The notes under the pieces were generated by a model that searched no databases, was not told where the DNA came from, and was given only the letters and a program-made list of their open reading frames with translations. From Companilactobacillus furfuricola (lineage in GTDB: Bacteria; Bacillota; Bacilli; Lactobacillales; Lactobacillaceae), in assembly GCF_003946325.1 (NCBI RefSeq), contig NZ_RHNT01000001.1:1-64000 (forward strand): 64,000 bases of DNA. Direction: 5' to 3'. Positions 28,571 through 38,694 of the stretch are shown piece after piece; positions within the stretch are counted from its first letter, which is position 1, and each line of letters starts with the position of its first letter. The position numbers and the translations under genes were made by a program.

Positions 28571-30268
28571 ATGAGCCAGAAAATTAAAATAATGATTCTT
28601 AGTGGTGTTCGTGAAACCGGTAAGAATATGTATGCTGTTGAAGTGAATGACGAGATTTTTATTTTGGATATTGGTTTGCAGTATCCTGATAACGATTTGT
28701 ATGGTATTGATGTTGTTGTTCCTGATATGACTTATTTGAAGGACAATATTGATAAAGTTGTTGGTATTTTCTTGTCACACGGACATGCTGATGCTATTGG
28801 TGCTTTGCCTTATTTGGTGGGGGATTATGATATTCCTGTCTTTGGTGCCAAGATGACGATCGAACTTGCTAAGATCGTTTGTTCTAACGATAAGCGGAGT
28901 AAGAAGTTTAATAATTTCCATGTTATTGATGAGAAGACTGCGATCGACTTTAATGAAGCTACGGTTTCATTTTTTAAGACTACGCACTCTGTGCCAGATT
29001 CATTAGGAACTGTTATTAAGACTCAAGAAGGTTCTATTGTCTATACTGGTGATTTTAAATTTGATCAAGCTGCTTTGCCATTGTATAAGACTGATCTGGG
29101 TCGGATCGCTGAGATCGGTAATGATAATGTTATTGCTTTGCTGAGTGATTCTGCTAATGCGGAATCTCCATATGAGAATTCAAATGAAACGGATATTTAT
29201 GATTATATCTTGGATACTTTTATGTATCATGATGGTCGGATCATTGTTGCACAGGTTGCTTCCAATATTCAGAGAATGCAACAGATCTTAGATGCCTCAG
29301 AAAAGACTCATCGTCGTGTTTATTTATCGGGAATGGATGCTGAAAAGATCCTGAAGACGGCTATGAAGTTGGGTTACTTGGAAATTGATGATAAGGAATT
29401 ATTAGTCACTAACAAGGAACTTAGCAAGGTCGATCCAAAGGATCTTGTGATCATTGAAACTGGAAAAATGGGCGAGCCTATTAAATTGCTACAAAAAATG
29501 GCTAATCCAGCTACTAAGACCAAATTTAACGTTGAAAAAGGCGATTTAGTCTTTATTGCTACAACTCCATCACATTCACTTGATACTACTTTTGCTAAGA
29601 CACGTGACATGATCTATCGGACAGATGCCGAAGTGAAGGCTTTGGGTGATGATATGCATCCTTCTGGTAATGCCAATAAGCGTGATCTACAACTGATGAT
29701 CAATTTATTGAAACCAAAGAATTTGATCCCTGTTCAAGGTGAATACCGACTTTTAGATTCGCATGCACGCATTGCCCACGAAACTGGTCTACCTTATCAA
29801 AATATCTTTTTGACTAAAAAAGGTGACGTATTAAACTATGAAAATGGTCAATTTTATATCGGTAAGGGTATCGATGCGGGAGATACTATGATCGATGGTA
29901 TCGGTATTGGTGATATTGGAAGTATCGTACTACGTGACCGTGAATTGTTGGCTGAAGATGGTGTGTTTATCGCGGTAGCTACTATCGACCGTAAGAAGAA
30001 AAAGGTAGTTGCTAAACCAAAGATCACCGCACGTGGATTCGTTTATATGAGAACTAGCCGTGACTTGCTCAGCGAGAGTTCTGATTTAATCGTTAAAGAG
30101 ATCACTGATTATTTACAAAACAGTAAAGACTTTGATTGGTCTGACTTGAAACAAGGAGTTCGTGATAAGTTAAATCATTTCTTATATGAACAAACTAATC
30201 GTCACCCAGTTATTTTGCCGGTGATCATGGAAGTTAACCAAAATAGACATCGTAAGGCAAAGAAATAG
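28571..30268 (+). CDS. rnjB: Ribonuclease J2, metal-site residues degenerate
   Basis: 565-aa beta-CASP ribonuclease-like protein, paralogue of RNase J1 in this window. The core motif reads SHGHADAIG (residues 69-77), with Ala75 replacing the second His of HxHxDH; the SGHGG motif has become PSGNANK and the PIHGEY His has become Gln (PVQGEYR). The GDFKFD Asp and TTHSVPD His are kept. Bacillus RNase J2 is also poorly active and works in complex with J1, so a structural or regulatory role is likely. Start 28571 (MSQKIKIM) is preferred over ATG 28556, though both have weak Shine-Dalgarno sequences. The 5' third is G/T-rich in codon use. Confidence 0.92.
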   Translation: MSQKIKIMILSGVRETGKNMYAVEVNDEIFILDIGLQYPDNDLYGIDVVVPDMTYLKDNIDKVVGIFLSHGHADAIGALPYLVGDYDIPVFGAKMTIELAKIVCSNDKRSKKFNNFHVIDEKTAIDFNEATVSFFKTTHSVPDSLGTVIKTQEGSIVYTGDFKFDQAALPLYKTDLGRIAEIGNDNVIALLSDSANAESPYENSNETDIYDYILDTFMYHDGRIIVAQVASNIQRMQQILDASEKTHRRVYLSGMDAEKILKTAMKLGYLEIDDKELLVTNKELSKVDPKDLVIIETGKMGEPIKLLQKMANPATKTKFNVEKGDLVFIATTPSHSLDTTFAKTRDMIYRTDAEVKALGDDMHPSGNANKRDLQLMINLLKPKNLIPVQGEYRLLDSHARIAHETGLPYQNIFLTKKGDVLNYENGQFYIGKGIDAGDTMIDGIGIGDIGSIVLRDRELLAEDGVFIAVATIDRKKKKVVAKPKITARGFVYMRTSRDLLSESSDLIVKEITDYLQNSKDFDWSDLKQGVRDKLNHFLYEQTNRHPVILPVIMEVNQNRHRKAKK

Positions 30269-30292
30269 ACCGTCAATGAACGGTCTTTTATT
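30268..30292 (+). terminator. Terminator-like hairpin between rnjB and the TPR gene
   Basis: GACCGT-CAATGA-ACGGTC stem followed by TTTTATT. It overlaps the rnjB stop and ends 16 bp before the next start, leaving no room for a promoter, so it probably lets part of the transcription through. Confidence 0.75.
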
Positions 30293-30307
30293 ATAACGAG
30301 GTAGAAA

Positions 30308-31258
30308 ATGGATGAATCAAACAACTTAAAAAGGATTTTAGAACAAGCTGACGATGCCTTTGAAAAGGGAGATTGGGAAGATGCAATCGATCTGTATTCG
30401 CAAGCGTACAGTATCAAGCAGACGTTCTCGATCAATCAAGGTCTAGCTTCCGCACTTTTGAATCAAAAGAATGCTGATCAAGCTGAAGCAGTCATCCTAG
30501 ACTATTTCAACTATTATTTGAGCGATCCTGAAGCTGCTAAGCTAGCAGTAGATATCGTCGTTGAAAATAATGATTATTTGCTAGCAAATCAGATGCTTCA
30601 TTTTTATGAAGAAAACAAACTATCAACGATCAAACAAGAATTCATTGATGACTTTAAAGCGCGGGTGAAATTATCAGAAGAACGACACAATCGTTCATTC
30701 AAACCAAAAATGTCGAAAATAATCAAAGAATTGAACTCGATCGTCACTATGAGCGTTGTTGATCAGATCCAATTGATCAGATCTTTACGTGAATTCGATC
30801 GAGATCATTATTTACAATGCGTTAAGATATTGTTAGAGAACCCGTTATTGCATCCACTGTTGAAAAGTGAAGTGCTGGAGAATGTCTTTAAGTTAGGTAC
30901 GACTGAAAAATTGCAAATTTCATTTTATGGTGAAAACAAAGTAGTGGACCCAACTAAGCTTAAGCCTATCATGTCAACGGATGTATACTTGGAAATGTGC
31001 GATGAACTTGAAAAGATCTTAGTTGATACTGAAAATCAAGTTCAGCTTGAAAACTTGAGAAGCGAGTTATCCTTGTACGCCGCATTGGTTTATCCTTTTG
31101 GTTCTGAAATAATAAAAACGCCAATACTATGGACAAAAGTGTTCCTGTTGCGGTATGGTTTATTGGACGAATCACAAGTAGGAGATAGTTTAGAACGTAA
31201 AGAAGTCGACAACTGGATCGAACGATTTGATTCGTTAATAAACTCTTTTCAACAATAA
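30308..31258 (+). CDS. TPR-like repeat protein of unknown function
   Basis: 316-aa soluble, acidic, mostly helical protein. The N-terminal DDAFEKGDWEDAIDLYSQAY is a clear TPR-like helix pair; further helical repeats follow to ~120, and the C-terminal ~200 residues have no motif I recognise. No signal peptide. It lies between rnjB and tuf, a position where lactobacilli often have a TPR protein. GAGG is 5-8 nt before ATG. Function not assigned. Confidence 0.75.
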   Translation: MDESNNLKRILEQADDAFEKGDWEDAIDLYSQAYSIKQTFSINQGLASALLNQKNADQAEAVILDYFNYYLSDPEAAKLAVDIVVENNDYLLANQMLHFYEENKLSTIKQEFIDDFKARVKLSEERHNRSFKPKMSKIIKELNSIVTMSVVDQIQLIRSLREFDRDHYLQCVKILLENPLLHPLLKSEVLENVFKLGTTEKLQISFYGENKVVDPTKLKPIMSTDVYLEMCDELEKILVDTENQVQLENLRSELSLYAALVYPFGSEIIKTPILWTKVFLLRYGLLDESQVGDSLERKEVDNWIERFDSLINSFQQ

Positions 31259-31282
31259 TTAAGAGTTTTTGCAAAAAGGGTG

Positions 31283-31311
31283 TTTACAATTCAAAACTCG
31301 CCCAGTATAAT
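31283..31311 (+). promoter_or_regulatory. tuf promoter P1
   Basis: TTTACA (31283-31288), exactly 17 bp, TATAAT (31306-31311). Strong SigA-like promoter leaving a ~140-nt leader. Confidence 0.88.
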
Positions 31312-31353
31312 CCAAAGAGTATATTTTTAGTTGGTGATTTGAGCTGAATACCT

Positions 31354-31381
31354 TTGCTTTCACCTCTGAAAGTAGTATAAT
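31354..31381 (+). promoter_or_regulatory. Possible second tuf promoter P2
   Basis: TTGCTT (31354-31359), 16-bp spacer, TATAAT (31376-31381), 77 bp upstream of the tuf start. The consensus -10 makes it plausible. Confidence 0.45.
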
Positions 31382-31458
31382 TTTTCAGTAAAGAGCCGTC
31401 TAGAGAACATTTTCTTTGGATAATCTTATGAAATGAAATTTTAGGAGGATTCTTTGTA

Positions 31459-32649
31459 ATGGCAGAAAAAGAACATTATGAGAGAACTAAGCCCCATGTA
31501 AATATTGGGACAATTGGTCACGTTGACCACGGTAAAACAACACTTACAGCCGCAATTACAAAGGTTTTAGCTGACAAAGGTTTAGCTAAAGCTGAAGATT
31601 ACGCTGATATTGATAAGGCCCCAGAAGAAAAAGAACGTGGGATCACAATCAATACTGCTCACGTTGAGTATGAAACTGATAAGCGTCACTATGCACATAT
31701 TGATGCTCCAGGACATGCTGACTACGTTAAGAATATGATCACTGGTGCTGCTCAAATGGATGGTGCTATCCTTGTTGTTGCTGCTACTGATGGTCCTATG
31801 CCACAAACACGTGAACATATCTTGCTTGCTCACCAAGTTGGTGTTGAATACATCGTTGTCTTCTTAAACAAGACTGACCTTGTTGATGACCCTGAATTGG
31901 TTGACTTGGTTGAGATGGAAGTTCGTGAATTACTTTCAGAATACGATTACCCAGGGGATGACATTCCTGTAGTCCGTGGTTCAGCTTTGAAAGCTCTTGA
32001 AGGTGATGCAGAACAAATCAAGAATATCGAAGAATTGCTTGATATTATTGACGAATACATCCCAACACCAAAACGTGAAAACGACAAGCCTTTCTTGATG
32101 CCTGTTGAAGACGTATTTACAATCACAGGACGTGGTACTGTTGCTTCTGGTCGTATCGACCGTGGTGAAGTTAAAGTCGGTGATGAAGTTGAAATCGTTG
32201 GTTTGAAGGAAGATATCGAAAAGACAACTGTTACAGGTCTTGAAATGTTCCGTAAGACATTGGATCTTGGTGAAGCTGGAGATAACGTTGGTGCACTTCT
32301 ACGTGGTATCAACCGTGATCAAATCGAACGTGGACAAGTTCTTGCTAAGCCAGGTTCAATCCAAACACATACAAAATTCAAGGGTGAAGTTTATATCTTG
32401 ACAAAAGAAGAAGGTGGACGTCATACTCCATTCTTCTCAAACTATCGTCCTCAATTCTACTTCCATACAACTGATGTTACAGGTGTTATCGAATTGCCAG
32501 ATGGCGTTGAAATGGTTATGCCTGGTGACCAAGTTACATTTGAAGTTGACTTGATCGCTCCAGTTGCTATTGAAGAAGGTACAAGATTTACTGTTCGTGA
32601 AGGTGGCCGTACTGTTGGTGCCGGAGTCGTTACAGAAATCATGGACTAA
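31459..32649 (+). CDS. tuf: Elongation factor Tu
   Basis: 396-aa GTPase delivering aminoacyl-tRNA to the ribosome. G motifs [22 protein letters not shown] and NKTDLVDD are intact, with the full domains II and III ([20 protein letters not shown]). Unlike many genomes it stands alone, not in a str operon, as is usual for lactobacilli. Very biased codons (gaa, ggt, cgt, aac) indicate high expression. AGGAGG Shine-Dalgarno. Confidence 0.98.
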   Translation: MAEKEHYERTKPHVNIGTIGHVDHGKTTLTAAITKVLADKGLAKAEDYADIDKAPEEKERGITINTAHVEYETDKRHYAHIDAPGHADYVKNMITGAAQMDGAILVVAATDGPMPQTREHILLAHQVGVEYIVVFLNKTDLVDDPELVDLVEMEVRELLSEYDYPGDDIPVVRGSALKALEGDAEQIKNIEELLDIIDEYIPTPKRENDKPFLMPVEDVFTITGRGTVASGRIDRGEVKVGDEVEIVGLKEDIEKTTVTGLEMFRKTLDLGEAGDNVGALLRGINRDQIERGQVLAKPGSIQTHTKFKGEVYILTKEEGGRHTPFFSNYRPQFYFHTTDVTGVIELPDGVEMVMPGDQVTFEVDLIAPVAIEEGTRFTVREGGRTVGAGVVTEIMD

Positions 32650-32671
32650 TCTGAGATTAAACTTGTATTTT

Positions 32672-32704
32672 AAAAAGACGAGACTTTAGTCTCGTCTTTT
32701 TTTT
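32672..32704 (+). terminator. Terminator of tuf
   Basis: AAAAGACGAGAC-TTTA-GTCTCGTCTTTT stem followed by further T. Confidence 0.94.
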
Positions 32705-32745
32705 ACGATAAAAATCTTAAAAAATGGACCCAAAACTCACGAATA

Positions 32746-32786
32746 TACCCTAAAATATTTACAAGATAGGCTTTTTAGGGTAACAT
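32746..32786 (+). promoter_or_regulatory. tig promoter with perfect 10-bp inverted repeat
   Basis: Promoter: TTTACA (32758-32763), 17 bp, TAACAT (32781-32786). Surrounding it, TACCCTAAAA (32746-32755) and TTTTAGGGTA (32773-32782) form a perfect dyad with a 17-bp centre that covers the -35 and touches the -10, a typical operator arrangement. The binding factor is unknown. Confidence 0.65.
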
Positions 32787-32823
32787 TACAAAGTATGAGA
32801 TCGTGAAATACCGGAGGGATAAA

Positions 32824-34110
32824 ATGTCTGCTAAGGCTAAATTTACAAAAAAAGAAAAAAATACAGGTGAATTAAAATTTGAAATTGACCAAGACACTAT
32901 CAAGCAAGGATTAGACACTGCTTTTAACCGTGTTAAGAAGAGCTTGAACGTTCCTGGCTTTAGAAAAGGAAAAGTTCCTCGTCAAATTTTCAACCGTATG
33001 TATGGTGAAGAAGCTCTTTATGAAGATGCTTTGAATGCTGTATTACCAACAGCTTACGAAAAGGCTGTTAATGAAGCAAAGGTTGATCCTGTTGATCAAC
33101 CACAAATTTCTGTTAAATCAATGGAAAAGGGCCAACCTTGGGCAATTTCGGCTACAATTACTGTTAAGCCAGAAGTTGAACTTGGTGACTACACAGGAAT
33201 TGAAGTTAAAAAACAAAAACGTAACGTTTTGAAGGCTGATACTGAGAAGAGACTTGAAGAATTACAAAAGCAACAAGCTGAATTAGTTCTTAAAGATGGT
33301 AAGGCTGAAGAAGGCGACACAGTTGTTATCGACTACGTTGGTACAGTTGATGGCAAAGAATTTGAAGGTGGCAGCGCCCAAAACTACTCACTTGAGTTAG
33401 GTTCAAAGACATTCATTCCTGGCTTTGAAGATGGTTTGATCGGTGCAAGTAAGGGTGATGTTGTTGATGTTAAAGTTACATTCCCTGAAGACTACCAAGC
33501 TAAAGATCTAGCTGGTAAGGATGCTATTTTCAAGACAACTGTTCATGAAATCAAATCAAAGGAACTTCCTAAGTTAGATGACGACTTTGCTAAGGATGTT
33601 GACGAAAATGTTGACACACTTGACGACTTGAAGAAGAAGATCCACGACGAGATCAAGGAACAAAAGAAAGAAACTGCTGAAGAAAACATTCAAGAAGAAG
33701 CTATTTCTGGTGCAGTTAAGAATGCTAAGATCGACGAAATTCCTCAAGCAATGATCGACACAGAAGTTGATAACCAAATGAACCAATACTTGGCTAACTT
33801 ACGTCGTCAAGGAATCGATCCTAAGTTGTACTATCAAATGACAGGTACAAACGAAGAAGATCTTAAGAAACAATTTGCTAAAGATGCTGAAGAACGTGTT
33901 AAAACTGACTTAGTTATCGAAGCAATTGTTGCTAAAGAAGATATCAAACCAACAGAAGATGAAATCAAAGACGAAATCAAGTCATTGGCTGACGAATACA
34001 ACATGGATGAAAAAGCTGTTCGCGGTGCTTTAACTGATGACATGCTTGCTCATGATATTGCTGCTAAGAAGGCTATTGAATTGATCGTTGATTCAGCTGT
34101 TGAAAAATAA
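32824..34110 (+). CDS. tig: Trigger factor (ribosome-associated chaperone)
   Basis: 428-aa peptidyl-prolyl isomerase/chaperone. The ribosome-docking loop is [16 protein letters not shown] (~residues 37-52); the FKBP-type PPIase domain is ~150-235 ([19 protein letters not shown]), and the C-terminal helical chaperone arms follow. ATG 32824 follows GGAGGG (32812-32817); the GTG at 32803 is upstream of it and rejected. The tig-clpX-engB order is conserved in Firmicutes. Confidence 0.96.
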   Translation: MSAKAKFTKKEKNTGELKFEIDQDTIKQGLDTAFNRVKKSLNVPGFRKGKVPRQIFNRMYGEEALYEDALNAVLPTAYEKAVNEAKVDPVDQPQISVKSMEKGQPWAISATITVKPEVELGDYTGIEVKKQKRNVLKADTEKRLEELQKQQAELVLKDGKAEEGDTVVIDYVGTVDGKEFEGGSAQNYSLELGSKTFIPGFEDGLIGASKGDVVDVKVTFPEDYQAKDLAGKDAIFKTTVHEIKSKELPKLDDDFAKDVDENVDTLDDLKKKIHDEIKEQKKETAEENIQEEAISGAVKNAKIDEIPQAMIDTEVDNQMNQYLANLRRQGIDPKLYYQMTGTNEEDLKKQFAKDAEERVKTDLVIEAIVAKEDIKPTEDEIKDEIKSLADEYNMDEKAVRGALTDDMLAHDIAAKKAIELIVDSAVEK

Positions 34111-34117
34111 TTAATAA

Positions 34118-34147
34118 ATAAGAAGCTAATATGCTTCTTATTTTTTT
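34118..34147 (+). terminator. Terminator of tig
   Basis: AATAAGAAGC-TAATAT-GCTTCTTATT stem followed by T5. Confidence 0.92.
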
Positions 34148-34354
34148 ATGGTAATGAGTTATAGGCGATAGCGGTCTTTGATCAATACGAATGGGTGTGG
34201 CCAAATTTCGCAGCCCCTTGTTCGATAATCTTAGTTGATCTTCAGCAGCTATTTGCGTCTTTGTAATCTCTGATTTGGGCTAAATACTTTACTCTTATCG
34301 CCGTCAATGCTAAGCTTTTCAAAGTATTGGAACTACTTAAGGAGAAATGAATAA

Positions 34355-35602
34355 ATGTTTGATAGTACAGAAACTACAGGTACAATAAGTTGTTCTTTCT
34401 GCGGAAAGACACAAGATCAAGTTAAAAAGATCGTGGCTGGACCTGGTGTGTACATCTGTAACGAATGTATCGATTTATGCAAAGAAATTATCGATGAAGA
34501 GCTTGGAGAAGATACTCCATTAGATCTTGAAAACATTCCCACACCTATTGAGATCAAGAAGATCCTTGATGAATATGTAATTGGTCAGTACAATGCAAAG
34601 AGATCATTGTCGGTGGCCGTTTATAATCACTATAAACGAATTAATAAGATGGAACATTCAAAAGATGGAGAAACAGAACTCCAAAAGAGTAATATTGCTT
34701 TGATCGGTCCTACTGGTTCAGGTAAGACTTTCTTAGCTCAAACGTTGGCTCGTATTTTGAAAGTGCCATTTGCTATTGCAGACGCTACAACTTTGACTGA
34801 AGCAGGTTATGTTGGTGAAGACGTTGAAAATATTTTGCTTAAGCTTTTGCAAAATGCTGATTTTGACGTGGAGAAAGCTGAGCATGGTATCGTTTATATT
34901 GATGAGATCGATAAGATCGCTAAGAAGAGTGAAAATGTTTCGATCACACGTGACGTTTCAGGTGAAGGTGTTCAGCAAGCATTGTTGAAGATCCTTGAAG
35001 GAACAGTCGCTAGTGTGCCACCACAAGGTGGTAGAAAACACCCTCAACAAGAGTTGATCCAGATCGATACGACTAACATCCTTTTTGTCGTCGGTGGTGC
35101 TTTTGACGGTATTGAAACGATCGTAAAGAATCGTCTCGGCGATAAGACGATCGGTTTCGGTGCCGAACAACAAGAATCAATTGACGAACAAAAGAGTTTG
35201 ATGCAACAGATCATTCCTGAAGACTTGATGAAATTCGGTATTATTCCTGAATTTATCGGTCGTATTCCGATCGTAACAGCATTGGATAAATTGACAGAAG
35301 ATGACCTCGTTAACATCTTAACTAAGCCTAAGAATGCTCTGATCAAGCAGTATAAGGAATTGATGGGCATCGATGATGTCGATCTTGAGTTTACTGCTGG
35401 GGCACTTCAAGAAATTGCTAAGATGTCGATCGAACGAAATACTGGGGCTCGTGGATTGCGTTCAATCGTCGAAGAGACTATGTTGGATACAATGTATGAA
35501 GTGCCCGGCCGTGACGACGTCAAGGGCGTTAAAGTAACGAAAGATGCTGTTCGTAAACTGAAAAAGCCAGATCTGATCTTGAAAGATGGAAAGGTTGCCT
35601 AA
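34355..35602 (+). CDS. clpX: ATP-dependent Clp protease ATP-binding subunit ClpX
   Basis: 415-aa AAA+ unfoldase that feeds substrates to ClpP. The N-terminal zinc-binding domain has four Cys (CSFCGK and CNECIDLC), the Walker A is [12 protein letters not shown], Walker [10 protein letters not shown], and the ClpP-docking IGF loop is present as [15 protein letters not shown] lies 10 nt before the start. A ~200-nt upstream region (34148-34354) contains no gene. Confidence 0.96.
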   Translation: MFDSTETTGTISCSFCGKTQDQVKKIVAGPGVYICNECIDLCKEIIDEELGEDTPLDLENIPTPIEIKKILDEYVIGQYNAKRSLSVAVYNHYKRINKMEHSKDGETELQKSNIALIGPTGSGKTFLAQTLARILKVPFAIADATTLTEAGYVGEDVENILLKLLQNADFDVEKAEHGIVYIDEIDKIAKKSENVSITRDVSGEGVQQALLKILEGTVASVPPQGGRKHPQQELIQIDTTNILFVVGGAFDGIETIVKNRLGDKTIGFGAEQQESIDEQKSLMQQIIPEDLMKFGIIPEFIGRIPIVTALDKLTEDDLVNILTKPKNALIKQYKELMGIDDVDLEFTAGALQEIAKMSIERNTGARGLRSIVEETMLDTMYEVPGRDDVKGVKVTKDAVRKLKKPDLILKDGKVA

Positions 35603-35619
35603 TGGTAGCCTTTTTTTAT
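35592..35619 (+). terminator. Terminator embedded in the clpX stop region
   Basis: AAGGTTGCC-TAAT-GGTAGCCTT hairpin (two G-U pairs) followed by T7. The TAA stop codon (35600-35602) is in the loop. Confidence 0.85.
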
Positions 35620-35658
35620 TGCCCGAGTGATGATAAAATAATTGCACTGAGGTGAATT

Positions 35659-36243
35659 ATGCAAGTAAACAACGTATCGATGAATTTAAGTGCTGTAAGC
35701 TCGAAACAATATCCGGATGAAGGTTATCCGGAAATTGCTCTACTTGGTCGCTCCAATGTTGGTAAGTCATCGTTGATCAATGCTTTGATCAATCGCAAGA
35801 GTTTTGCCCGGACGTCGAGTACTCCAGGAAAGACCCAAACTTTGAATTTTTACAATATTGAAGATCTCCTATATTTAGTTGATGTTCCTGGTTATGGTTT
35901 TGCCAAAGTCTCTAAGAAGCAACGTGAAGAGTTTGGTGTCATGATCGAGGAATATTTGACGACGAGAAAAGTTCTCAAGGGTGTGATCATTTTAGTTGAT
36001 GGGCGACACGCCCCTAGTGATGATGATATTTCTATGTATCAATTCGTAAGCTATTATCATTTGCCGACACTGATCGTTGCAACTAAGATGGATAAAGTGA
36101 AAAAGAATCAATGGAATAAAACAACTAGTCAAGTGAACAAAGCAATGAACATCAATCAAACTGATCAATTGCAACTTTTCAGCGCTGAGACTAAAGCCGG
36201 CAAAGAACAAGTTTGGGATTGGATCGAACAACATATGAAGTAA
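35659..36243 (+). CDS. engB: Ribosome biogenesis GTP-binding protein EngB (YsxC)
   Basis: 194-aa TRAFAC GTPase needed for 50S subunit assembly. Motifs: GRSNVGKSSLINAL (P loop), TPGKTQTLNFY (switch I), DVPGYGFAKV (switch II) and ATKMDKV. Located right after clpX as in Bacillus. It starts 40 bp past the clpX terminator, so it may depend on read-through. Confidence 0.95.
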   Translation: MQVNNVSMNLSAVSSKQYPDEGYPEIALLGRSNVGKSSLINALINRKSFARTSSTPGKTQTLNFYNIEDLLYLVDVPGYGFAKVSKKQREEFGVMIEEYLTTRKVLKGVIILVDGRHAPSDDDISMYQFVSYYHLPTLIVATKMDKVKKNQWNKTTSQVNKAMNINQTDQLQLFSAETKAGKEQVWDWIEQHMK

Positions 36244-36290
36244 TGTTGCAGATGGGTGTAAGAATTAGATAATAAACCGTCTATAAGTCA

Positions 36291-36328
36291 AAAAGGGCAA
36301 ATCCGCAAGTTTGGATTTGCTTTTTTTT
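36291..36328 (+). terminator. Terminator of engB
   Basis: GCAAATCC-GCAAGTTT-GGATTTGC stem followed by T8. Confidence 0.92.
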
Positions 36329-36595
36329 CGTAAATGGAAGTTTGTTAAGAATGAAAAATAGGATGAGACCCTTGAATTGTTACATTCAGGTTATTACTGT
36401 TAAACAAAATTAATTACTGCACTTAATGTTCAGTAAGTTTTGGTATAGAATGTAAGTAATTTCATTTTTATGATGAATATAATCTTTGAATATGGAAAAT
36501 TTAATTAGGGAATATTTTTTATATCCAATTGTTATTTTTGTGAATGAAAGCGCATAATGAAACCATAACTATTTATTAGTAACGGAGGGAAAATG
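36329..36595 (+). promoter_or_regulatory. suf operon upstream region with TGAAT dyad
   Basis: AT-rich, no gene. A dyad near 36371-36391 reads ACCC-TTGAAT-TGTTAC-ATTCAG-GT, with TGAAT and ATTCA as arms. A weak -10-like TATAGAAT occurs around 36443. The promoter could not be fixed. Confidence 0.4.
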
Positions 36596-37393
36596 ATGTC
36601 AACATTAGAAGTTAAAGATTTACACGTTTCAGTCGTTGATGATGATGATGAAGCAAAAGGTCAAGAGATCCTAAAAGGGGTCAATTTGAAGATGAGCACA
36701 GGTGAGATTCATGCGATCATGGGACCCAATGGTACTGGTAAATCAACATTATCACAAGCAATCATGGGCAACTCAGCTTATAAAGTGACACAAGGGGATG
36801 TTCTATTGGATGGTAAGAGCATCTTGGACATGCCGGTTGATGAAAGAGCTCGTGCGGGATTGTTTTTAGCAATGCAATATCCAGCTGAAATTGCCGGTGT
36901 AACTAATATTGAATTCATGCGTGCGGCAATCAATGCTCGTCGTGATGAAAATGATCAGATCCCGGTAATGGAATTTATGAAGAAACTCGATGATAAACAA
37001 GCAATTTTAGATATGACTGATGAAATGTCCGAAAGATACTTAAACGAAGGCTTTTCTGGTGGTGAAAAGAAACGTAACGAGATCCTGCAATTGTTAATGA
37101 TCGAGCCAAAATTTGCCATTTTAGATGAGATCGATTCAGGACTTGATATCGATGCCTTGAAAGTTGTTTCTCGTGGAGTCAATTCAATGCGTGGAGATAA
37201 CTTTGGCTCATTGATCATTACTCACTATCAAAGACTTTTGAACTATATTATTCCTGATCAAGTTCATGTCATGATGGATGGACGGATCGTTAAGAGTGGT
37301 GGACCAGATTTAGCTAAGAAACTAGAAGATGAAGGTTATGCCGGACTACGTGACGATTTAGGCTTAGATGTTAAATTAACGGACGAAATTTAA
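36596..37393 (+). CDS. sufC: Fe-S cluster assembly ATPase SufC
   Basis: 265-aa ABC-type ATPase of the SUF complex. Walker A GPNGTGKSTLSQ, signature FSGGEKKRNEI and Walker B FAILDEIDSGLD are intact. It powers conformational change of the SufBCD scaffold for iron-sulfur cluster assembly. Start: ATGs at 36593 and 36596; 36596 has the better spacing to CGGAGGG. First of sufCDSUB. Confidence 0.96.
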   Translation: MSTLEVKDLHVSVVDDDDEAKGQEILKGVNLKMSTGEIHAIMGPNGTGKSTLSQAIMGNSAYKVTQGDVLLDGKSILDMPVDERARAGLFLAMQYPAEIAGVTNIEFMRAAINARRDENDQIPVMEFMKKLDDKQAILDMTDEMSERYLNEGFSGGEKKRNEILQLLMIEPKFAILDEIDSGLDIDALKVVSRGVNSMRGDNFGSLIITHYQRLLNYIIPDQVHVMMDGRIVKSGGPDLAKKLEDEGYAGLRDDLGLDVKLTDEI

Positions 37394-37404
37394 GGGGGAT
37401 TATT

Positions 37405-38694
37405 ATGCGACCAAGTATAAAAGATGATTTTATGGATGACACGATAGCTTTTTCAAAAAATCATGAAGAACCCTTATGGTTTCAAAAAATGCGTGAAGAA
37501 GCATTAAGTCATGCCAGCGAATTAGAATTACCTGTATTTGAGAAAATAAATTATCGTGGTTGGAGATTGGACCGTCCTAAAGATCCATTCGCAACTGCTA
37601 CTAGAGATAATAATTTTGATGTGCCAGATACTGATAACTTGTTGATTCAAAACGGCGATCAGACACTGACTAACAAATTAGATCCTAAATTGAGTGAACA
37701 AGGAGTCATTTTCACTGATATTTGGACAGCTATGAAAGAATATCCAAAGCTAGTCCAGAAATATTTATTATCAACATCGATCAAGCCTACAGATAATAGA
37801 TTAGTTGCTTTGAATTTAGCTTTGATGAATGGTGGAGCCTTTTTATATGTGCCAAAGAATGTCAAAGTTGACTCGTCAATTCAATCGATTTATTTGCAAG
37901 ACAACAATCAAAAGAAAGATTATGTTCATCACGTCCTTGTCGTAGCAGACCAAGGTAGTGAAGTGACGTATTTGGAGAATTTTTTGAGCCAAGGAGACTC
38001 GGCCGACAATATTGCTAATATTGTAGTTGAGGTAGTGGCTTGCGCTAATAGTCGCGTCCATTTTTCGGCCTTGGATCAATTTGGTGAACATGTTTCTACT
38101 TACATTAATCGTCACGGTTATGTGGGGGATAATGCTCGACTTGATTGGGCCATCGGCTTAATGAATGATAACCAAGTCGTTGGTGACTTTGGAACCGACT
38201 TACGTGGTGAAGGATCACATTCAGAAGCCAAAGTCGTGGCAATTACTACTGGTGAGCAAGTAAGCGGTATCGATACGAAGATCACCAATTATGGTCAACA
38301 TTCAATTGGGCATATTTTACAACACGGAGTTATTTTGCAGTCTTCATCATTAACCTTCAATGGTGTCGGACACATCGTCAAAGGTGCTCGAGGTTCTGAT
38401 GCTCAGCAAGAAAGTCGTGTTTTAATGCTCTCAAGAACTGCTCGTGGCGATGCTAACCCAATCTTATTGATCGATGAAAATGACGTTACTGCCGGACATG
38501 CTGCTAGTGTTGGCCGGGTAAATGAAGAACAAATGTACTATTTAATGAGTCGTGGGATCGATAAGCCAACCGCTCAACGTTTGGTTATTCGAGGATTCTT
38601 GAGTTCAGTGATCACCGAGATCCCTGAAAAAGAAGTTCGTGTCAGATTGACCAATATGATCGAAAGGAAATTGATCAATGGACAACAAAAATAA
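37405..38694 (+). CDS. sufD: Fe-S cluster assembly protein SufD
   Basis: 429-aa scaffold protein paralogous to SufB, with a C-terminal beta-helix (GHILQHGVILQSSSLTFNGV, HAASVGRVNEEQMYYLMSRG). Forms a heterodimer with SufB on which SufC acts. Located 11 bp after sufC and overlapping sufS by 17 bp. Confidence 0.94.
   Translation: MRPSIKDDFMDDTIAFSKNHEEPLWFQKMREEALSHASELELPVFEKINYRGWRLDRPKDPFATATRDNNFDVPDTDNLLIQNGDQTLTNKLDPKLSEQGVIFTDIWTAMKEYPKLVQKYLLSTSIKPTDNRLVALNLALMNGGAFLYVPKNVKVDSSIQSIYLQDNNQKKDYVHHVLVVADQGSEVTYLENFLSQGDSADNIANIVVEVVACANSRVHFSALDQFGEHVSTYINRHGYVGDNARLDWAIGLMNDNQVVGDFGTDLRGEGSHSEAKVVAITTGEQVSGIDTKITNYGQHSIGHILQHGVILQSSSLTFNGVGHIVKGARGSDAQQESRVLMLSRTARGDANPILLIDENDVTAGHAASVGRVNEEQMYYLMSRGIDKPTAQRLVIRGFLSSVITEIPEKEVRVRLTNMIERKLINGQQK

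Noticed and set aside
34148-34354. Known riboswitch upstream of clpX
   Set aside because: No T-box, PyrR loop or other leader motif I know could be matched.
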